Part shown: positions 30,416-43,372 of the stretch, piece after piece | Layout: each line of letters opens with the position of its first letter | Numbering within the stretch: the first letter of the stretch is position 1 | From: Phoronis australis | Lineage: Eukaryota > Phoronida > Phoronidae | DNA length: 64,000 nt | Reading direction: 5' to 3' | NCBI GenBank assembly: GCA_002633005.1 | Contig: NMRA01000067.1 | Span: 625,025-689,024, forward strand | Translations under genes and position numbers: made by a program | The notes under the pieces: generated by a model | Told to the model about the DNA's origin: nothing | Database searches by the model: none | The model's input: the letters and a program-made list of their open reading frames with translations, nothing else

Positions 30416-33400
30416 GCTTAGTCCCAAAAGCAATAGAAACGGGCAGTTCCATCCAAGCCCCCAAATCACATTTTGACTAAGGAACACTTTGAGATCAATT
30501 ACGTAACGGCCAGTGGCTTACAGATGTATGTGCATGTTTCTATAGCAGAAACTAAATGACAAAGCTATTTGAACATCATCTAGGCTAAACAAGGTGTATT
30601 TCACTGACAACTTGTAAATGTGACAACAAAAAATTATGCAAATAGGTGACCTTTGCACAAGTGATGTAACTAGGGGGCTCACACAGCCTGCATCCAGCAG
30701 TGTTATTCCCCAACACCACCTGACGATACTTACTGGACACAGTCAAATGATTTACCGTGGATCATTTATGACATAAAACTTGTTCTTAAAACCACTTGGC
30801 AATTTTCAACCTACATGATGTATTTCTAAGTACGGTAATTTGGCCAAGAAATCAAAGATAAGGAATTAGCATGCAAGTTCCACTTCAAATCAAAAGTTGG
30901 TTTTAGCCATGGAAGCTATGTTTAAAGCAGCTTTACCTCTCACCTATTGACACAGTTAGTTTTGTTTTTCAAGGGAATTCCACCTCACTGATGCTCACAT
31001 AACATGTCCAGGGGATGTTCATAAACCTCACAAAAATGTGCTCGTGAATTTATCGTCAAAATTCCCGAGCCATTATTTCTAGCTCAGACCTCAACTAAGC
31101 CCCTTGTCCAAATATACAAACCAACACATGTACTGGGCGACAAGAGCCAACAAAGATACACATGTGTTTTTAATGGGAAATATAGTCTCTCTTTTTACAG
31201 CCCTACTCATCAGAGAGCCCCAGGCAAAGAATAGGAAAAGTGTTAAAAAAACACTGAATCATTTACGAGTTGACAGACAAAAACAATGAGGCATTTCTCA
31301 CCACACATGAACCTGAAAATGCCATACAGTCAAACCACGTGTTTTTATTCAGCGAAAATTTCACACTAAACAGACACAAATTCCCTGCTTAAAGGATTTC
31401 TTTACTTAACTAAAGCATGCTTACTAAAATAAACACGAATGATAATTTAAGTTCTAATACAAAACCTCATATACACTATTATTCACCTCTTTAACAGATT
31501 ATACAGCAGACAAGCAAAATTCTAGTCATTAAATTCCTCAAGCAAAATGAAGACTAAGAAACTTTATTCTACAATTAGCTAGGTCTGAACTATGGTGATG
31601 CCAATCCATTAAGGTTCATGTTATTTATTGCAAGGCACTTAGCAATGAGAAAAATATTACAAATGAACCTTTCATAATTACAAAAAAGCATCATCATAGT
31701 TCTTGGATTAACAGACATGATAAACGGGTTTAATGCATTTGGGTTTGCCGAGATACACAAAAAGCCTGCAATTTTCGATCATATTATCAACTGTCAAACT
31801 GAAATGTATTTTCAGACTGCGACACATTAAAAAGATGATGAACATCACAATTGTCCTCGTCCCAATCTTCAGAAGCAAGAAACTTCAATTTCGGCTTGAA
31901 TCTCAGGGTCTCACATTTTAAAGACTGTCCCAAAATGGGAAATTATACTGTCCTTTGACTTTGAGCAACTTGAGACCAATTTAGTGACGTTAAGTGGCTT
32001 AAATCATAACTCGTTTTTTTGATAGAAAGCATAGGTTCAATTCCACTTTAATATCAGCATTACATAACAAAACATATTCATCATTCAGTCTTCTTTGTAA
32101 ACTATTAACAATTGTTTGAAATAGATCAGTGGATAAAAAGAAGCTCACAAAATGAGGAATTTATGAAATACACAACAACAGAAACTTCTAGACTAATCCG
32201 CATGCTTTCACAGAACCAAGCAGACATTAGCTTTAGAACTATTCCTCATTCCAAGCCAATTTGGTGAAAATCACTACAAACCAATGGTTACAATAATTGT
32301 ACTGCTGCCATTGACAACCACAACAATTAAAGGGTGTCAGCACAAATGACCAGCAGAACTTCATATGACATATAAAAATGAAGCCCTCCACTCGTGTTTC
32401 AAAGGGAAGTCTCAGGAAGTCCAGGTCGGCTCAAAATAGAACTCAACTCAGAGGAGGCCAAAGGCAACGAAACAACGTGGATTGGCAACAATTATAAATT
32501 CTAATACGCCATTAACCGTATTTACAAAAGTTTTGATTTAGAAGCAAGCGTGTTGGAAAGAAGCTGTATTTCATTTCACAGTTTCATAAGCGATGTCCAA
32601 ACACAGACTGACCCAAATTTATGAATAACCCTGGAAAAATTCCTGACTTGACTAACTTCGTAACATCATTATCTGACAAATGGTGGATTGGATTCCTATG
32701 AAATGTTTAGTTGTTATACTTTCTACAGTGTTCTCCAATACACTGTTAGAAATTCTTTTTTTAAGTACTCCACTTTCGAATGAGGGGCTGACAAAAATAA
32801 GACTTTTGTGGCTTTAATAAAGAATCAAAAATTGGGTAAAACGAAACAAATTGATGATTTAGAAAACTGTAACAGTGCTTCTGAGATTTCATCTCAAACA
32901 TTTCTAACATATGAATGTTTTTCACTACATGAGAAACCCAAGAGCAAGTTACTGAAGGATGTGGACAAACTAATGTTAGATAATACCCAAGCAATGAACA
33001 AAACTTGAGACAATAGAATATATCATGGTTGACTTTGCACAAGTTCTGTCTCTCCACAATAAGGAACCACGCGTGTGTCCGGTAGATGCAAAAACCTTTT
33101 AAAAAAAATATCATACAATATTTTGCGAAACATTGTCACAAGCAAAGTACGTGGCCACACCAACTTCCTTCGCAAGATTCTTGCGTCAACGGACTTCAGT
33201 CCAGATATTTCTCAACATTTGGACCCTATCTTTACCCTGATCTGAATGAAGCTAAGATTGTGCCCCAAATTTTCTGATGGTCAAACCAGTTTAGGTACCA
33301 TAAGAGCTAATGTAAAATAGTGGCTAAGTGTAACATATTGTAACCACCATCAGTGTTTATAAACATAGGAGTATGAAGGACAACTACCAAGGGCTGATGG

Positions 33401-36400
33401 ACAACATGTCTACAGGGCTACAGGAGACAAAATAGCTGTGGCATCCTCAGCTTCCCCCATGGAAGAGTGGAAGCATTTGCCAAGTGAGGATAGAGACCAT
33501 GGGTATCTCTAAATAATTTTACAATGTGGGAAAAGTTTGATAAGTCAGAAGAACAGCCCAAGGCTGGCAGAAGGCAAACAGGAAAGAGCAAACATGTCAA
33601 TTAGTAGGAGTCAAGAACAATGTTGCAGGAGGACTGCCAGACCATAACAATGTAGACCCATCCAGGCCAGAGAAAGCAAGACATGAGCTCTTTATTTAGT
33701 AGCCAATGAGACTGCTTACAGCTTCAATGACAGACAGTGACAGTGGCACAGTCTCGGCTTACAACCTCAAGACAGCTGGAAGAATGTAGTGTCATGACCA
33801 GGGGGGGGCATGTTTGTAACCTCTTGGATTGACAGTCATGCAACCAGAAAATAAAATAAATATAACCTAAGCTTTTTAAACAATCTGTCAGGGCTGTCCA
33901 GATCACTTTTTGACAACAAAATCACCATTTTACCACCAGAATAGTTTACTATAACACACTGTTCTAAGGAGCTGACTGCAAAACCAGATGACATCAGAGG
34001 GACAATATGGTATAATCAAACACCTAACCACCAAGCACAAACAAGACCACAACACTTATAATATTGTATGAACTTACAGTAAGAGAAGAATTCCAATCAT
34101 ATTTGCCAGACATCCAGTTTATGAAACATCCATGGCTGCTCTGCATCACTACAGTATGGCTGAGTGTTGCACACTTGGTCACATACACAATAATGTGCTA
34201 AATCATCAAGTTCATCCCTTGACCATCTGTCAGCCAATAGTCCAATACACAGCCATAGCTCTGATAGTGGCCAACATGGGCAGGTCTATCAGACCACCCC
34301 TGAATCAGGTAATTGGGTGATTACCATGAATAGTAAGAACTAGTTGAAAAGAATCATCAGGTAAATGGCTTTAATCTTGGGTTAAGGGACAATGTTTGAA
34401 GAAAAAGTCTACATAATTGCAGGGCTCAGATTTAGAACACCACATGGCAGTACCTAGACACAAACATTCACTTAGTGTGGAATACCATGACAGAATTAGG
34501 TCAGAGGTGAATGTGCAAGGTTTTTTGTGACCCATGCTCATTTTCTAGACTTGACAAGCAATTTTACATTGAAGGGAAAAATCAAATGCAAATAAGTCTT
34601 TGCCACACCACAGTTACATCACTATCAAGAGACAAAACATGGCTTTATTAAGGAAAGACTTTATTGACACAATGTACACCACATTCATTTTCATGTCCTC
34701 TGCTGTAAATGTGTTATTGTTTGAATGCTAAAAAAGACACTGCCAGTACTTTGAAAACTTGCTTTATTCAAAACGACTAAACACCTGCTAAAAAGTAGAA
34801 ACAGCTTCGGTGTAAAAACACCTCATTCCTTTATTTGCAGTTGGACCTACATATAATTCACTACACAAAATAAATCAAAATACACCACCAAAATATACAT
34901 AACTTATTAATTAAAGCTGCAATTAACTTTTCTATATAAAAATGAAATTCAGTGTTTTTAATTCATTTTTGGTACATTATAATACCGTAACTTGAAAACT
35001 GTTTACTTCCCAAAAATTATGCCATGTAAAAAGGTCTGCGTTTAGGAAAAGTTGCATTAACCTCAAACTACAAGCTAGGGAACCTTCCCACGTGTAGTCT
35101 TCTTTGTACATTATTCTCATTCCTTCCCACAGACATTTCCCAGGTAAACAGTGAATGATGCCATTCATTCCCTAAGCTACAGGTCAGGGCCAGCCAGTGG
35201 CCATTAGTCAAAAGAACAACATTACTGAGAATGTTCTTCTGTACTGGAGGACTGGAGATCACATGTGTCTGCTCATATGGTCAACAGATGGCAGGCCTTG
35301 TGACCTCAGCCATGGAAATCGTTCTAAGTGAACTCAATGGGCAAGTCAGAACAAAATAATTACAAAGACTGGCTAGTATTTCCTGTAGGCGAGGTGACAA
35401 CATCTTTAAGTGTTTTCCAAAGAAGTGCTTTTTTAAAGTACTTGATTCTGTACTTTCTCGTCAGATTTTTATCAGTAGGAAGGTTTCCGGCAAATGACTT
35501 ACTATGCCAGATATTTCCTAGCTCTTTGATCTATATGATAAAGGCCTCATCTTCATCTCAAACTTGTGTTCCGAATGTCATAGCGATGGTTTTTATTGTA
35601 GTATATTTTAGTTGCAAAAATACATTTTAGCTTCACTTGAGAATGAAACAAGTATGTTTCGAAATATCGTGTGTCTTTTAATTATGTCGCTAGGTCAGTT
35701 ACTGCATCTATGTTCAGTAGAGAGTAGAGTTTTGTTCAGAAAGTATGAACGCAACGGAATAAAGACCGTGAACAATGAAAAGTGTCGTGCATTCAACAAA
35801 TTCTGTATAACAGAAAACTTGCTCCCGAAGTACAGTCAAAAATACAAGCATGAATAATTTGATAAGGGGGCAGATTCATCAAACTCCACTGGTGTTTGGC
35901 ACATTATTCAACACTATAAGCAATAGTAATTAAAGGGACAGAGGAAACCAGACAAGGTTCCACTATAAACATCCACAGTCCATTCTCATTAAATCAAAGA
36001 CCACTTTGGAAATCAGAACACCAACAGAATTAATGCCAACAGGTATTTCCTACACAACTATTGCGTAACAAGTCTGAGAAGGCAGGAGTCACTACAGTAT
36101 AAAAGCCAACTTAATATTCTCTTCAAAAGGACCACCAGTGCAACTAATTTACACATTTATGTTAGCATGATAAGTGTCTGGTGGAAAACAGGCATGAACC
36201 ATGCTGCAAAGAACTGAGGAACCAACAGTTTTGTGAAACAGGGACACCTAGATTATTATGGTGTGACTGTCAATTTATACTGACAGCAGATCAAAAGAAT
36301 TTTGTAAACTTGATTGTCTGACCAGTGGGACAGTCAAGGGTTTAGAAATCATACTACAAAGAGATCCGAATGGAGGTGAAAAAGGTCAGAGTTGAGCAGT

Positions 36401-37092
36401 GTAACCTGTGTTCTCTGTAGGAACAGCTGACTTATGGGTAAATAAAAAACATGGCAAAATTGCCCTTGTCTAATGTTCAAGGTCTTCCAGTGAATGCCTA
36501 CAAATTTTAATGATGCTAGTACAGAACTTGAACTTGAAAAGGCATTGACTGATGTTACATTTTTGTTATGCACGTTTACAAATGCGTCCTATATTGTTAA
36601 GATTTTATCACTGAACACAAGCATTTTCAAATAAAACCATGACATTTAACACTTGTGTTACCTTCAGACAAAAGTACAAGATTTTTTTAAACTTAGCACA
36701 CTCATGATACACTCTATGACAACCGTCCATACAAGTAATTTGGCAGTGGAATGCAGGGTCCCCCTACATGACCCCGGATACTCAGGGAAACAAAGCAGAA
36801 ATATTGTGAGCTTCACAAGTATGCCAGGGTGACACCTCATGAAGACTTTGGTAATCTCACAAAACTCGGAGGACACTAGTCTTAAATAATGAATTTCTCA
36901 CTGTCCCAAACTGGAGAATTTTTACTGTAGATAACTACAAGTTCAAAGTGAAAAAAGATCGTAAATTAGCTGTCTGCCACTTAGGAGGTCAAACTCAATA
37001 ATCACAATTGACTAACCCATTAGACACCACTTGAGTTAGAGGGTTATAAATCTGTCAAAGACTGTGGTTAAAACATTGGCAAGTTTACTCAC

Positions 37093-37290
37093 CTTAGTAT
37101 GATAAAATCCTGTTAAAGTCTCCTTATGGTGACCACAATACTCCCCAGTTGTACAGGACTACTTCCAACTACTATGTGCCAGCACCTCACTGCAACACAC
37201 GGCCAATGAACGTCAGTTCTCCACTCCAGCTCAGCTGTTACCAACACTGCGTCCTCTCAATGACTCAAGTGTGTGCTGTGTGTATGTTCC
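37093..37290 (-). other. candidate 5' untranslated exon of robo
   Basis: On the minus strand a pyrimidine-rich acceptor ending tttcattgcag precedes 37290, and a consensus donor gtgagtaaac follows 37093, framing 198 bases. All three frames contain stops and there is no ATG on the coding strand, as expected for a leader exon upstream of the coding exon at 24643, whose own 5' side is an acceptor (so at least one more upstream exon must exist). Splice-site-like pairs occur by chance in tens of kilobases, so this is only a candidate. Confidence 0.3.
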
Positions 37291-39291
37291 CTGCAATGAA
37301 ACATGTGTAAAATGAAAGAACCGTTTGTTACAAGATGGCCTAAGGCAAACGCCTGCTTCTTAAGAGCTGGGAAATTGAAATGATTTGCCACAGCAAGAAC
37401 TCTTTTGTATGTCACCAAGGTACATCTCTACATGAAGGCGAATTCCTCAGAGAGAACACAGGCCCAGGGGTAGCAGACAGCCAACAGGTTTAAATAAATA
37501 CAGGCCAAGCCTCCCAAGCCAGTTGATCTATCACAGATAATTCAACAATAGATAAAAAGTGTGAGTAAACACACATTCTTTAGATTTCATCTCTTGTAAA
37601 ACTGTTTCACGTTAGTCAGATTGTCAGGTAATTTGTCTCCACTCTATAATCCTAACAAGACTAAACACAAGGTTTAATAAACACAGAACCTGATAGGATA
37701 TTGTTCCTTCGAGACATGTTTCCATTCATAAAACCCTGTAAAAAGTGTCCTGAAGAAAAACAGACACAATGAGTCTAGGCTTACAAATGAACGGAGTCAA
37801 ATTATTAGCACCCAGCTAAATAAAAGCCAACAATAGAAACGACCAGAAATCCAAACTACTGACACACCACCAGGACCCTATCTCTGAATAATGCCGTGAA
37901 ATCCAATGGTGCGTGATAGTTTCTTTTGCAATCCCAAAACTGGACACAATGGGAGACAGATTAGGAAAAGCCGCTTCATAAACAGGCGAACAAGAGACAA
38001 AAACAAGGGGTTTACAGAGCTCCAGCGGTAGACAAACATTAGGGTAGAGTAAAGAAAACACCACATCAGTGGTGGGGCTCATCCTGCTACTAATCATCAG
38101 ATGGCCGGGACCGTTTGAACTGCACCTCACTCAAGCTGAGAGACTATTACCAAAGACCAACCCACCATGTTTAACTGTAATGATTTAACAAGAACATAGA
38201 CTGGCTTGTTTCTTCACCACTGCAGTTTGAAGGGCAGTCAGTAGACTGGATGAGCAGAACAACTGAAGCATAATGCCGTATTATTACGACATAATTGGAC
38301 CAGACAATGTAGCAGAGAGACAAACCAATTGGCGTGCTATGTAATAAAAATACAGCAACTAACAAGTCTAGTGCTTGCCAGGAAACATTCCCACACTTAA
38401 AAAATCTCCACCAAGACTTACCAGTATTAAGAAAAACAAGATAGCGATCAGACTAAATTGTTTGAAGCTGTAAGTTATTATTCCAACGGAAAAGACGGAG
38501 AAGAGAAAAACGTTTAACACCAACCCTTTTCAAAAATTTCAAGACGAATTTAGTTATGGTAACTGGAGAAATAAATTTAATTTTTAACACTTTCTCTTCA
38601 AGTGCTTCTGATATTTTGAAATTTGCCACTGTGCATAGCATGAAAACCAATAAGACGTGAAAATCACAGAGACTCGTCAAAACAGATTGCAATGAGCTGA
38701 AAAACTTCAAACAGCAAAATAAGAAATTTAGATATCAACTGTCATGTAAATTAAGTGAGACTGACAAGCGTATAGCATCTGCGTGGCACTTTTTGTCTAT
38801 CAACATACAAGACAAGACGGGTCATCAGAGCAAGACATTAGTTTTGCGGTTAATCAAAGAACAACTGCGACTGTCGACAAATTAACATCTTGTCTATTTT
38901 AACATTTCACCACATTATTGTGCAATGATTCACGCCCCCTTCTACTTCCCCATACACTTCTACAGTCCCCGGCTTCAAGTACCTACAATATTCCCCAGTA
39001 CCACTTAGCCACAAACAGCCTTTCACCAAACCTGGCCCCTCCCTTGTACTAACCAGATGCTTAACTCCAAAGGAGTTTTCAATAAACAAAAAAGCCAACA
39101 GCCATTACCAAGTGTGCTTGCCTATTCCACACGATTACCACCAAGAATGCAGTGGGTTGCAATGTGCTATGGCAACCAAGACATTGAGACAGGCATGTCA
39201 CAGTAACAGTGGTTTAGCGGGTGAAAACGATTGCAAAAAATATCTAGACAAGAATAAATAATTTGTGAAACACGGCAACACATTGATTAAT

Positions 39292-39411
39292 CACAATTAC
39301 GGGTGTGGAGTTTAAGCAGATACCCATGTCTTATTGACATAAATGAAACATCACAACTACGGGTGTGGAGTTTAAGCAGATACCCATGTCTTATTGACAT
39401 AAATGAAACGA
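39292..39411. repeat. 60-bp tandem duplication, two nearly identical copies
   Basis: The unit beginning CACAA(T/C)TACGGGTGTGGAG and ending TGACATAAATGAAAC occurs at 39292 and again 60 bases later with one or two differences. Recent slippage or unequal exchange. Confidence 0.9.
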
Positions 39412-40738
39412 AGGAAATTTCAAACTTAAAACTGACTACGACCAGACTTAAAAATTTCATCAACACAGACAAGCTACCTTCATTTCAAAACCATCCCTTC
39501 CTCTGTAACTATTGAAGCTCATATGATGGCAAGAAGGTCAGTGCTTCTCATTAGAATGTGTTGGTCAAATCACACACACATTGTCCACCAAGCTGACCTC
39601 ATTACCCCCAAGTTAAGTGCTTCTGGACACAGGCACTGGTCAGTGGTTGGTCAATATTATGTTGATTTCTAATTACTATCTCCCGCCCCTATTCATTAAC
39701 ACCGATTAGTTCAATAGAGCCTGATTGATCCTAAATAGTTACCCACCAACTTAAATAGCGAATGTGTTGATGTAATTTCATAAAGACATTAAAATAATTT
39801 GACCAGGTAATCACTCGTATTGGTGAGGGTGATTACCAGATACCTATTAACAAATGCATGTATTGGGTTTGGCAAATCATACCGCTGGAATACCGTAACT
39901 TTGTAACCATAATTGGCAGGTAAAGAGCAAGTATCGATTGACAGCCCGGGTGAAAACATGAAACTTGCAAAACAGTATCAGTCAGACAAAAAAGCTGTTG
40001 CAACTGCAAACCCCTGTCTACAGACAATCTCAAGAGTCTTGACAAATTTTTCTGGACTGAGAGACAACCCCTTCCCTCTCTTCTATCCTTGCACGTAGTA
40101 TGCTATAATCTCATCAGTTAAGGCACAAGATGGCCGTGAAATTTCACTTTTAGCATTTTTTCATAAAAGATAAGAAGCGTCAGAAAAATGCTTCATCATA
40201 TCAAATTTTATACCATAGTTTCAGACAATGTTTAAGAGCACTTGTGATCATTCACAGCCATGTTAGAAGTCTTTGAAAGTGAAGAAAGTCAATTTTGACA
40301 TCAATTTTGGTCTGCAATTAGTGAGACTTTTACCATACCCTCAGTTAATCGTTGGCTGAAGGACTGACTTGTGCCTTTCACCTGAAAACTTGCAACAAAT
40401 AAAATGCAACAAATTGAAAATGCATTTGTTTTTCTAGTAGTGAGCAGCAGACATGTGAAATGTCTTCTGAAAATGCATACAATTGTCAAGAGGAAAGCTG
40501 TGCCTGGGTATTAACCATAATACCATCTGAGACTGTCATGTCTGTGGCAGGAAACTAATTGCAGACAAGTCAATGAAGTCAACTCAAGATGTCTCTCCAT
40601 GTCAATGTCAACAACCACTTGAATCCTCTGCCTTCCATGACCAGTTATCTAATTCATCCAATGACACAAAGTTTCAGCTAATCACTCACAGCAGTCATTT
40701 ACTGACAACACTGGGCACACCAAGCGGAGTGAAGTTAT

Positions 40739-41458
40739 CTATGGAAAGCCAAACCCGTCAAATTCTAGGACATAAATTTTCTATAGAAGAATTAAAACCA
40801 GGCCAAAACATTAATTTTACTCTGCATGATCAACAGAAAAAGAACTTAAAAAACAGAATTTTCACTTACCCCAGAATTAAAAACAGTTCAAAACATTATT
40901 TTCACTCCATGAGACTAAAAAAGAACAACTCAAGAACAAATTTAAATTTATTAGGTCAAGACCCAAAATTTGCAACGTCAGGACTTATAACTGATCACCT
41001 CAGGACTGATGTTTTATGATGTCAGGACCGAAAATTTAACACGTCACCACCAAAACATGCCAAGAAAATTTCACACCCAGAGACCACTTGAGCATCCACA
41101 AGCACATGACCCCTCAAAAAGATAACGTCGGTACTTCATACACAAGGGCTAAGTGTTCTACAACGTCTCTTCGACGTGTCACACTACAGTTACGATGAGG
41201 TTGAATTTCTGCTGCATCTTCCATGTTCTACAATAGAAACCAATGTACACTTGGACACACTAGTCTCAACTAATCGCGTCTCCGGCTCTCGGTTCTGGCG
41301 TGATTACTTTTTGTTAAGTTTTGATCCTGACATGGTATATAGGTCCTGGTATGATCAATTCTGGTTCCGAGAACTTTTTTTGGTTTGGTCCTGTAGAGAT
41401 TTTAATTTTTGAATAGAAAATTTGTGTCCTGATTTTTTTCCGCTTTGGCTTTCCATAG
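40739..41458. mobile_element. foldback (inverted-repeat) element, about 720 bp
   Basis: Left arm from 40739 (CTATGGAAAGCCAAA, later ACATAAATTTTCTAT, GAATTAAAA, CAGGCCAAAAC) is repeated in reverse complement as the right arm ending at 41458 (TTTGGCTTTCCATAG). Arms are about 75-80 bases at roughly 80 per cent identity with weaker similarity further in. The inner part has repeated TCAGGAC motifs. No transposase. The 148-codon ORF at 40573-41019 runs into the left arm and is not credible as a gene. Confidence 0.6.
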
Positions 41459-43310
41459 CTATCTGTGGTCATAAAACTATTTACAATGTCCATGAACATA
41501 TTGTTAAGTAAACCCTGAATGTGAGTGGTCATACAATATTGAATAAAGCTGAATAATACAAACCTGTCAGTCTGGAAAATACAAGTTCATCAATAAAAAA
41601 AAATTCTCAACACTTGAAAATAACATTTCCAGTATTAGGAGGCAGATGATTGTGAAACAACAGAATAATTCTAAATGGGTTTAAAGGATGTCCATTCTTT
41701 AGCAATGTTGTGAAATTTCCCACTACAGTGTAAAAATATGTTTGGTCACACACGTTTAAGAGAAAGTCTAGGCACCTATCAACAATGGTTGTTTATCTTC
41801 TAGCATTCACTATTTTGTCAAGTACCTGAGAGACATGACTCTGACTGGACAAAGTTGAACATTATACTGCTGTACAAACAATAGTGAGAACATCACTCAA
41901 TAGTCAAAGAACATGAAACAGCAGGGTATGGTCCAAACTGGGTTGTCTCTTTCGCATTGTGCAATGGACAACTGTCCAGCAACCCATATGTTTGGCCACT
42001 GTCAGACCCCTGGTGAAGATCCCGGGGATGCTGAGCAAGTTTCATAGGCCAGTTAACTCCCAAGAAGATGGGTATTGTGGACCTAAGGCACACCATCACT
42101 GTTGTCACAGTGAAGTAGAACCAAGGCTAACAAAGGCTAACAATAGGTACACACCTCAGACATTTACCCTGTAAAAACACTGCCAGTATCAGATCAATGG
42201 ATAATTGATGTAATACAAAATACCTTATTGACTAGCTTGTTGACATTACATAATGACAGTTAACTGTGAGATGAGTGGCAGTTATTGTCTGTGCAGGGTA
42301 ATTATTGGTGGAAAAATACCAACAGCAGGTTTATGTCAACTGAGACCAGTTCACAGACAGGATACCTACAGGCTACGCACCAATCAGAACCCAGCATGGG
42401 TTTCAGAACATGGTCACTTACTTCCAAGAATTGTGTCTGTCACTAGCACATCAGATTACACAGAACAATGCCAAGAGATAACAGCAGTGTCCCCATGCAT
42501 TACAGCAGAGTGCTGAACAATTACAAAAAAACGCCCACCCAACCGCTGCCAACAGGAGAGCACTAAGATTGAAGACATCACTTCAGTAAGACACCTCACA
42601 GGCAGCTAAAGTGCCACGGAGAATTGAACCTTGAACCTGTTGACGTGATTTTTACAAATGAAAGACGGATGAAAGACGACTAAAAGTCAATATTATTCAA
42701 TTCTTTCTGCATTGCTATGGTAACGTGAAAACCTACAGCGACAATAACTATGTTAAATCAGTTCTACAATCCCTAGTATCCAACAGAAACCATTGAATTA
42801 TTAATTCAGTACATGTCCGCGAACATGTATTGTGTGTAACACAATCAACTGGTCAGTTAAACAGAGGTATCAGGGGATACTTCATCAATCCCTTAACACT
42901 TCCTCACAATTCTTCAACAGAGACACACAGGAGCCATAGTCGGAACTAGAAACCCTGAATAATAAATAGGAGAATTAAATAACATTCAGGGAGAGGCTTT
43001 CAGGGCCTGGAATCATTTCCTTGTGTCAGGCTAGCATGCAGTAATCAATAGTACAATGCAAACAACTAACAAGTAGTTATGTAATTGTAATGTATTGAGA
43101 TTCTTGATGGCTATGGGTTAATGTCCACCAAAAAGGAGACTAACAGTTTGCAAAGAACAGGCAGTAGTTTAATGTTTTTTAATTTATGAAAATGAGCAGT
43201 TGTTTAATTTAATAGCTGTCCTAATTAACTGTAGACAAAAAGCCAAAACATGCCTTAGTCACAGGATCACAGATTAATGACCATTCTATCATCATAACCG
43301 CTTCAGTCAC

Positions 43311-43372
43311 CATCGATTATCCAGACATACATCAATTATCTGGAGATCCATCAATTACCTGGAAATACGTCA
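43311..43372. repeat. 19-bp minisatellite, about three copies
   Basis: CATC(G/A)ATTAT/CCC.GGAGAT-like units begin at 43311, 43330, 43349 and a partial at 43368, period 19. Confidence 0.7.

Larger units (their letters stand above)
24644..37092. other. 12.4 kb without recognised coding sequence (probable robo 5' intron)
   Basis: The signal exon begins with a splice acceptor, so this stretch is intron at least up to the next upstream exon (candidate at 37093). It contains family 2-like (about 25045-25270) and family 3 (30225-30415) repeats. The longest open stretch, 153 codons at 25813-26274 minus, resembles nothing I know. Confidence 0.55.

Noticed and set aside
33418-33600. Minus-strand ORF starting MTCLLFPVCLLPALGC, considered as an alternative signal exon
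   Set aside because: No suitable phase-1 donor and no support other than hydrophobicity.
38422-38467. 46-bp segment between an acceptor (acttacag) and a donor (gtaagtct) on the minus strand
   Set aside because: Very short, no other support; such pairs occur by chance.
40573-41019. 148-codon plus-strand ORF
   Set aside because: More than half overlaps the left part of a foldback element; low-complexity N/K/S-rich composition; no known similarity.
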